NCBI GenBank assembly: GCA_018970845.1
Contig: JAGWVO010000247.1
Location: 1-5,799 of the forward strand
Source of the DNA: Planctomycetota bacterium
GTDB lineage: Bacteria; Planctomycetota; Planctomycetia; Gemmatales; Gemmataceae
DNA: 5,799 nucleotides
Direction of reading: 5' to 3'
Shown here: positions 1-4,011 of the stretch, piece by piece
How positions within the stretch are numbered: the first letter of the stretch is position 1
Layout of the letters: each line of letters opens with the position of its first letter
Notes under the pieces: model-generated
Database searches by the model: none
Told to the model about the DNA's origin: nothing
Seen by the model: the letters and a program-made list of their open reading frames with translations, nothing else
Made by a program: the position numbers and the translations under genes

Positions 1-1809
1 GGCGCGTATCCCAGAACTGGCCTGCCCTGAAAGTCCCTCGGTTCCAACCACTTGACGATTCGGACCTCGCCATGTTGCAATCTCGGCACCCTCCGACATC
101 AACCTTGCCACGCAGTTTTCACCGGGCAACCAGGCCAGTGATGAGCCAGGCTCGGCATGAAAGGTAACTCTCAATACGCCAGCCAGCCTGTCAGTGCGGT
201 GTTTCACCAATCGAACGGTCGCGCCAGACCGGGCCAAATTCTCCACAACGAGATGCAGGTCGCCGCTCACCGGTGACGCGGGAAAATCTAGGATGGCCAT
301 GGACATTGGTATTGGATTTTCTGGAGTATTGAAATATTTTTCTAAATCATCGATGGGAGCACCATGGCTTGCGCCGATTTCCATGCGTCCCAAAATCCCC
401 AGCAATCGATTCCACCCTGCCACCAACGAAGATCGACGGGTTTTTCCAATCGAGAGACGCCATGAAGCCAAACCGCCTGCCATCGGATTGATCAAACCCA
501 CAACTTGCTTGGCGCCGCCGAAAATCCAACCCGCGCGGCACAACCGAACCCGCTCTCGCAAGGCCGACATGAACACTGTCGGAAGCCCCGATCCGGTCAA
601 ATCACTTTCCGCCATCGGATATACGTCAAGGATCGACAACAGCCGATTTGTCGCGGCAGATGCGTCGGCGGATGATTCAGGAGGCACCAGCAACGCTTGC
701 GCGTCTGTTCCGACCAACCCAAGAAGGATCGTCATTTCACGCGCCCGGATCAAATCCAACAGGGACTCCCTTTCGATCCTCACCGCTTGCCGGACATCCT
801 CCAGCATCATCAGCGGCGAATCGGAAGGCAACCCTGAACCTTCATCCAAGAGGTTTTGGCTGGCCTTGTGCCATCCTTTCCAGTCCGTTTCATTCGCCTT
901 CCTGTATCCAAAGAGTCCAAGAGATTCCCGACGCGCCTCGACTCGCCTTGAAATCAGTTCCATGGCCCTTGTGGCGTCATCAACTCCCTTGATGATCTCG
1001 TCCCGATGCGCCAAGGCCTCTCGGCCCAGCGGAACCTCATCAAACATCGGCAAATCCGGATGAAAGTTCCTCACCCTTTCCGCAAGCGACCTCAGACGGG
1101 CCAAACTTCCCGTTTCTTCGATCTCGGGCCATGAGGAAGCCTCCTCCAGCGGAGCAATCCACCGGCCAAGCAAGTCATGCGCCCGCGACATGCGCCCGGT
1201 TATCTCGAAACTGGCGGGAGATGTTGGACGCCACGCCCCGATGTCGCTGAACCGGTCCCTGAGGGCTTGCAGGCTTGATCCAGTCATCAACCTCGGACGG
1301 GGCCCTTCCAAACCATCAAGCAGCATGAGGCCATTTTGAAGGGTAGTGTCGTACCTAGAAGACCACATGGTCAAAAGGCCGGATCCCATTCCCGCAAGCA
1401 GAGCCAGAGTCGTAACCAAAGCCAGGAGGATGTTCCTAAAAGACGCCTTTCGACGGATCGCCTGCACCTTGGCCAGCCAGACGATCTTGGCCGCCGAGCC
1501 GGATTCACCAGCCGAATCGTGAACCGAAACACCAGGAAAATACCGATCGTTCCAATCATGATCAGAAACAACAACCGGGTAAGGCCCGGGAATCATCAAA
1601 TCCACGATCGCCCGCGAAACTGCCGCGACTACCGGAGACGGGTCGGCCCATCCACATATGACAACGGCATGGCATCTTTTCACTTCCGAGTTGACGGACA
1701 GTCCTGGTTTCCATTCCAGCCGGAGCGTTTCATAGTCCTTCCCTGCAGGATTCAGCCAGCCTGGCAAGGAATTTCCGCTGGGAACTAGAACCAATAGGCG
1801 AAATATCAT
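1..1809 (-). CDS. Large unrecognised single-pass membrane protein, 3'-partial
   Basis: Reading the minus strand from ATG 1809-1807 gives 603 sense codons with no stop down to base 1, so the gene continues beyond the left edge. Residues 1-115 look like a small cytoplasmic alpha/beta domain: strands FRLLVLVP, HAVVICG and YPVVVSD, with a helix VVAAVSRAIVDLM between the last two. There is no Walker A motif. A basic stretch (KVQAIRRKASFR) precedes one membrane helix at about 126-147 (ILLALVTTLALLAGMGSGLL; 1369-1434), so the remainder should be outside the inner membrane. That part is largely helical (charged amphipathic stretch about 236-301) and becomes strand-rich after about 515 (LHLVVENLA, ATVRLV, GVLRVTF). 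The start was chosen for its ATGA overlap with the previous stop; no Shine-Dalgarno is visible. The plan of cytoplasmic domain, one helix and long outer helical region loosely recalls the second half of T6SS TssM/IcmF, but no diagnostic motif supports that. Function unknown. Confidence 0.85.
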   Translation of the reverse strand, partial: MIFRLLVLVPSGNSLPGWLNPAGKDYETLRLEWKPGLSVNSEVKRCHAVVICGWADPSPVVAAVSRAIVDLMIPGPYPVVVSDHDWNDRYFPGVSVHDSAGESGSAAKIVWLAKVQAIRRKASFRNILLALVTTLALLAGMGSGLLTMWSSRYDTTLQNGLMLLDGLEGPRPRLMTGSSLQALRDRFSDIGAWRPTSPASFEITGRMSRAHDLLGRWIAPLEEASSWPEIEETGSLARLRSLAERVRNFHPDLPMFDEVPLGREALAHRDEIIKGVDDATRAMELISRRVEARRESLGLFGYRKANETDWKGWHKASQNLLDEGSGLPSDSPLMMLEDVRQAVRIERESLLDLIRAREMTILLGLVGTDAQALLVPPESSADASAATNRLLSILDVYPMAESDLTGSGLPTVFMSALRERVRLCRAGWIFGGAKQVVGLINPMAGGLASWRLSIGKTRRSSLVAGWNRLLGILGRMEIGASHGAPIDDLEKYFNTPENPIPMSMAILDFPASPVSGDLHLVVENLARSGATVRLVKHRTDRLAGVLRVTFHAEPGSSLAWLPGENCVARLMSEGAEIATWRGPNRQVVGTEGLSGQASSGIRA

Positions 1810-2492
1810 GGCTTTGATGAAGGAACCGCAGCCGTTTCAAAGTCATTGGCCGTGCGCCTCTCGAGCGCGACACCCAAATCGTTTAGAAATCTCGAAAAGC
1901 CAACAATAATGGGAGAGGCATCGTCGGGATCATCATTCGTGTAAACAAGTGTCAGTCTTGGCTCGGCCGAACTTGCGTTGGTTTTTCTCCAACCATCAAT
2001 TTTTTCCCTAGTGGCGTGGTAATCGAGCAGTTCGGGCTCGGATGTCGGACCTTCCCAATAGAGAAACAGTCGCCGCGTATCACCCATGGCACCCGGCAAT
2101 TTGGAGGCGGTTTCCGGTGACAACACCCGCACACGAATATCCTTGCCTGAATTTTTTGCCACGACAGTCCCGGTATTTTCTTTTCTGGCAGGGCTGGAAT
2201 CAGACGGATTTCCTTCCACACCGTTTCCCTTTTGTTGGCCGCCACCTCGAGCGGACCCGCCACCAGTCGAACCCACCTCGCCGACCAGGAAAAAAACGAG
2301 CAGGCCGAACCCGGCAAACCCTCCCCATCGCAGGATGATGTTGCGGGGAAATGTGAGTCTTGGCCGCATCATGGCAGTCATGACCATCGGCTCGAGCATG
2401 TCGATGACGAAATAGGCCGTAAGGCCTCCCGCCAGCGCGCAGAACAACTGAATGGCCAATGTGAAAAACATGGCGGCGGAAAAATGGTTCAT
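1806..2492 (-). CDS. Unrecognised inner-membrane protein with two helices and an extracytoplasmic alpha/beta domain
   Basis: A 228-residue protein not recognised by name. Two membrane helices are clear, at residues about 5-31 (FFTLAIQLFCALAGGLTAYF) and 53-71 (WGGFAGFGLLVFFLVG). The loop between them holds three arginines (MMRPRLTFPR), suggesting N-out, loop inside and the C terminus outside. A low-complexity Gly/Ser-rich linker at about 72-115 leads to a compact domain (about 118-215). Its strands and helices alternate: DIRVRVLS, RRLFLYWEG, RLTLVYTN, then a helix PIIVGFSRFLNDLGVALE. The last strand-helix unit (strand, acidic turn NDDPDD, helix, Gly) loosely resembles the end of the ExbD/TolR periplasmic domain, so it may be a second, relocated TolR-like domain (inference). 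The ATG overlaps the upstream stop (ATGA), and an AGGGGG at 2502-2507 lies 9 bases before it. It occupies the place of tolA in a tol-like gene order but lacks the long TolA helical stalk. Confidence 0.8.
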   Translation of the reverse strand: MNHFSAAMFFTLAIQLFCALAGGLTAYFVIDMLEPMVMTAMMRPRLTFPRNIILRWGGFAGFGLLVFFLVGEVGSTGGGSARGGGQQKGNGVEGNPSDSSPARKENTGTVVAKNSGKDIRVRVLSPETASKLPGAMGDTRRLFLYWEGPTSEPELLDYHATREKIDGWRKTNASSAEPRLTLVYTNDDPDDASPIIVGFSRFLNDLGVALERRTANDFETAAVPSSKP

Positions 2493-3064
2493 GGGCCCTG
2501 ACCCCCTTTGGAATCAATCGCCGGCAAGCTGATGTCCGCGGCCACCCCGGCCTCCTGAAACCAACCGAGATACCTTTGCCTCATCTCACGAGTCGGGTAG
2601 GGAGACAAGGGGTCGGCAGGAAGTTGCACCGCATAATAAGGTTCCGCGGTGGCGTTTCCCGTCACCTCGCGCACCCTGGCGCGGTCGGAATCCACCATCG
2701 CCCTCACCTGCCCCGGGCGGGCATCACCATCTATGACCAGACTCCGACCGCCAATTTCCCTGGTGAGTTTCCCACTCGCGCCATCTATCAACAGGACTAT
2801 CGGCGAGAACCTGCCGGACAGGCTGGCGGCGGTCGCCTGTCTGGCATCCCTGAGTTGACGGATTTCCTCATCAATCTGCTTTCGTTCAATGTCCCGCTTG
2901 CGGGACGCGTCTTCCAGGAGGCGCTTCCTTCGATTGTTTTCAACGCTTTCAGCGCCGTCCCTTGCGGAAAGCGGCATGAGAAGGAAGGCGCAAAAAAGCA
3001 GGATAAGCACATCGATCAAGGGAATGAAGAAGCGGGTCACACTTCGCCGGGGCAGCGTGATCAT
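2489..3064 (-). CDS. ExbD/TolR-like motor protein with coiled-coil stalk
   Basis: A 191-residue protein with one N-terminal membrane helix (residues about 12-31, FFIPLIDVLILLFCAFLLM) preceded by basic residues, giving N-in and the remainder outside the inner membrane. The helix start IPLIDV matches the TPLIDV motif of ExbD/TolR, and Asp18 corresponds to the essential proton-carrying Asp. After the membrane comes a charged, probably coiled-coil stretch (about 38-80, rich in Arg, Lys and Glu), then an extracytoplasmic domain (about 85-182) with predicted strands at SPIVLLIDG and YYAVQLP and a helix-strand ending REMRQRYLGWFQEAGV. ExbD proteins are usually 130-150 residues, so the coiled coil makes this one longer. 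The C-terminal domain is divergent, so the assignment rests on the Asp-bearing helix and on the ExbB-like neighbour. The start has a strong Shine-Dalgarno 6 bases upstream. It is the only gene here not overlapping its predecessor. Confidence 0.75.
   Translation of the reverse strand: MITLPRRSVTRFFIPLIDVLILLFCAFLLMPLSARDGAESVENNRRKRLLEDASRKRDIERKQIDEEIRQLRDARQATAASLSGRFSPIVLLIDGASGKLTREIGGRSLVIDGDARPGQVRAMVDSDRARVREVTGNATAEPYYAVQLPADPLSPYPTREMRQRYLGWFQEAGVAADISLPAIDSKGGQGP
2502..2507 (-). promoter_or_regulatory. Ribosome binding site of the two-helix membrane protein gene
   Basis: AGGGGG on the minus strand, 9 bases before the ATG at 2492, lies inside the end of the ExbD-like coding region. 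It agrees with the ATGA overlap as the start point. Confidence 0.45.
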
Positions 3065-3070
3065 TGGCCG

Positions 3071-3078
3071 CTCTCCCC
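3071..3078 (-). promoter_or_regulatory. Strong ribosome binding site of the ExbD/TolR-like gene
   Basis: The minus strand reads GGGGAGAG, ending 6 bases before the ATG at 3064. It sits in the only gap between genes in the window (21 bases, 3065-3085), so it both supports that start and indicates independent initiation for this gene rather than pure coupling. Confidence 0.7.
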
Positions 3079-3085
3079 ATTCCGT

Positions 3086-3595
3086 TCAGGTGGCATCCTG
3101 GCCGCTTGCTTTTACACCCGCGACCATCCTGATCAAGTCCCTTCCCACCAGGACCATCCAGGTGGGAAGGATATTCACCAACGCCATGAACAACCCCGCG
3201 CCGGTGGCCGTGATGGCCGGCGCATATAGCTGGATGATTTTCTCCGGGGGAGTCGGGCCGGATATCGATCCGAATGTTTGCAGGATTCCAGCGACTGTCC
3301 CTATCAGGCCGAGCAGTGGAAACCACTCGGCGGCCTGAGCCAAATGCGACAACCAAGGATCGACATTTTCATCAAACCCTCCCCCTTTCCATCGCAAGGC
3401 ACGCCATGACAGGATGGTTTGAATGACAAAAAGCGCCATGCCCAAGCCAAGTATCAACTGGTCGAGCAGCGAAAGGTGGTCAAGAAAATAATCACGAGCC
3501 TGCCCCGGTATGGCTCCAGCGACCAACCCCGCCGCAAGCACCGGGAACAACGGCAAAACCAGCGGAAAGAAAACGGCCAGAATCCATCGTCTCAT
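3086..3595 (-). CDS. MotA/TolQ/ExbB-family proton channel protein, compact
   Basis: A 169-residue integral membrane protein, expected to form the proton-conducting stator of a TolQR/ExbBD-type motor together with the next gene. Four hydrophobic segments are visible: residues about 5-29, 46-65, 89-110 and 124-150. The family core is recognisable in the last two: PLLGLIGTVAGILQTFG at 93-109, with the conserved GTV threonine at 100, and PAITATGAGLFMALVNILP at 126-144, with a threonine/glycine cluster like that of ExbB. The basic stretch RALRWKGGG at 65-73 and GRDLIR at 151-156 put both loop and C terminus in the cytoplasm. It is short for the family (ExbB and TolQ are about 230-245 residues) because the cytoplasmic loop between segments 2 and 3 is only about 25 residues. 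The ATG overlaps the thioesterase stop (ATGA). A GGGAG at 3605-3609 lies 9 bases upstream. Confidence 0.85.
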   Translation of the reverse strand: MRRWILAVFFPLVLPLFPVLAAGLVAGAIPGQARDYFLDHLSLLDQLILGLGMALFVIQTILSWRALRWKGGGFDENVDPWLSHLAQAAEWFPLLGLIGTVAGILQTFGSISGPTPPEKIIQLYAPAITATGAGLFMALVNILPTWMVLVGRDLIRMVAGVKASGQDAT

Positions 3596-4011
3596 GAACC
3601 GGCACTCCCGATGGCATCCCCCCTGCCCCGAAGGAAATCGGGCAACGAACGCGGCCGGCCCTCCCGATCAACGCATGCCAAGGTCGTGGTCGCTTCGGAA
3701 AGCAGTTCCTCGCCACGCCTCACCTCATAGGCATGGTCGATTCGGGCCCCCGTAACCCGCTCCACCCGAACGCGGATTGTCAAAAGGTCGTCAAAACCCG
3801 CAGGCCGGCGGTACCGTATCTCGACCTTGGTCAACACGAGGAAAAATCCCTGATCCTCCAACTCCCGATAGGAAAATCCCGCGGCGCGAAGCATGTCGAT
3901 GCGAGCCTGCTCGAGGTAGACGAGGTAATTGGCGTGATGCAGGAACCCCATCCGGTCCACTTCGGCATAACGCACGCGGACCTGGATTTCTCCAAAGGAA
4001 GTCCCGCTCAT
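3592..4011 (-). CDS. YbgC/4HBT-family acyl-CoA thioesterase
   Basis: A 139-residue hotdog-fold protein, expected to hydrolyse acyl-CoA (or acyl-ACP) thioesters in the cytoplasm. The family signature is clear near the N terminus: YAEVDRMGFLHHANYLVYLE, with the likely catalytic Asp at residue 19 and the HHANY segment at 25-29. This matches the TDxxGxxYHANY motif of YbgC and 4-hydroxybenzoyl-CoA thioesterases. The rest alternates beta strands as expected (residues about 52-60, 66-76, 82-90, 96-106), and the length is normal. The ATG at 4009-4011 was chosen because it gives the usual family N terminus and forms an ATGA overlap with the lepB stop. An upstream in-frame ATG at 4090-4092 would add 27 residues without family character, inside lepB. 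No clear Shine-Dalgarno precedes the chosen start, so translation is probably coupled. It lies directly before a TolQ-like gene, as ybgC does in tol-pal operons. The substrate cannot be read from the sequence. Confidence 0.9.
   Translation of the reverse strand: MSGTSFGEIQVRVRYAEVDRMGFLHHANYLVYLEQARIDMLRAAGFSYRELEDQGFFLVLTKVEIRYRRPAGFDDLLTIRVRVERVTGARIDHAYEVRRGEELLSEATTTLACVDREGRPRSLPDFLRGRGDAIGSAGS
3605..3609 (-). promoter_or_regulatory. Ribosome binding site of the ExbB-like gene
   Basis: GGGAG on the minus strand, 9 bases before the ATG at 3595, lies inside the end of the thioesterase coding region. It supports the overlapping ATGA start. Confidence 0.5.

Noticed and set aside
194..1063. 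289-codon open frame on the plus strand
   Set aside because: It lies opposite the uninterrupted 603-codon minus-strand gene, is rich in Ser, Arg and Pro without domain structure, and has no plausible context. It is a shadow frame.
1371..1574. Minus-strand frame beginning with a convincing hydrophobic stretch (LFLIMIGTIGIFLVF)
   Set aside because: It resembles a membrane helix, and a frameshift in the large gene was considered. The main frame is open straight through this region, reads as normal protein on both sides and has its own helix shortly after. The alternative frame turns Arg- and Trp-rich and is closed on both sides (upstream stop at 1593-1595).
1336..1788. 150-codon open frame on the plus strand
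   Set aside because: Antisense to the start of the large minus-strand gene. Composition is very rich in Arg, Asn and Gln with no recognisable fold.
1..1809. Assignment of the large protein as TssM/IcmF of a type VI secretion system
   Set aside because: Only the broad layout is similar. There is no GTPase P-loop or other diagnostic motif, and no other T6SS gene is in the window.
3065..3085. Possible promoter or terminator in the only gap between genes
   Set aside because: The 21 bases hold only a Shine-Dalgarno sequence. They are too short for a -35/-10 pair and contain no hairpin with a T-run.
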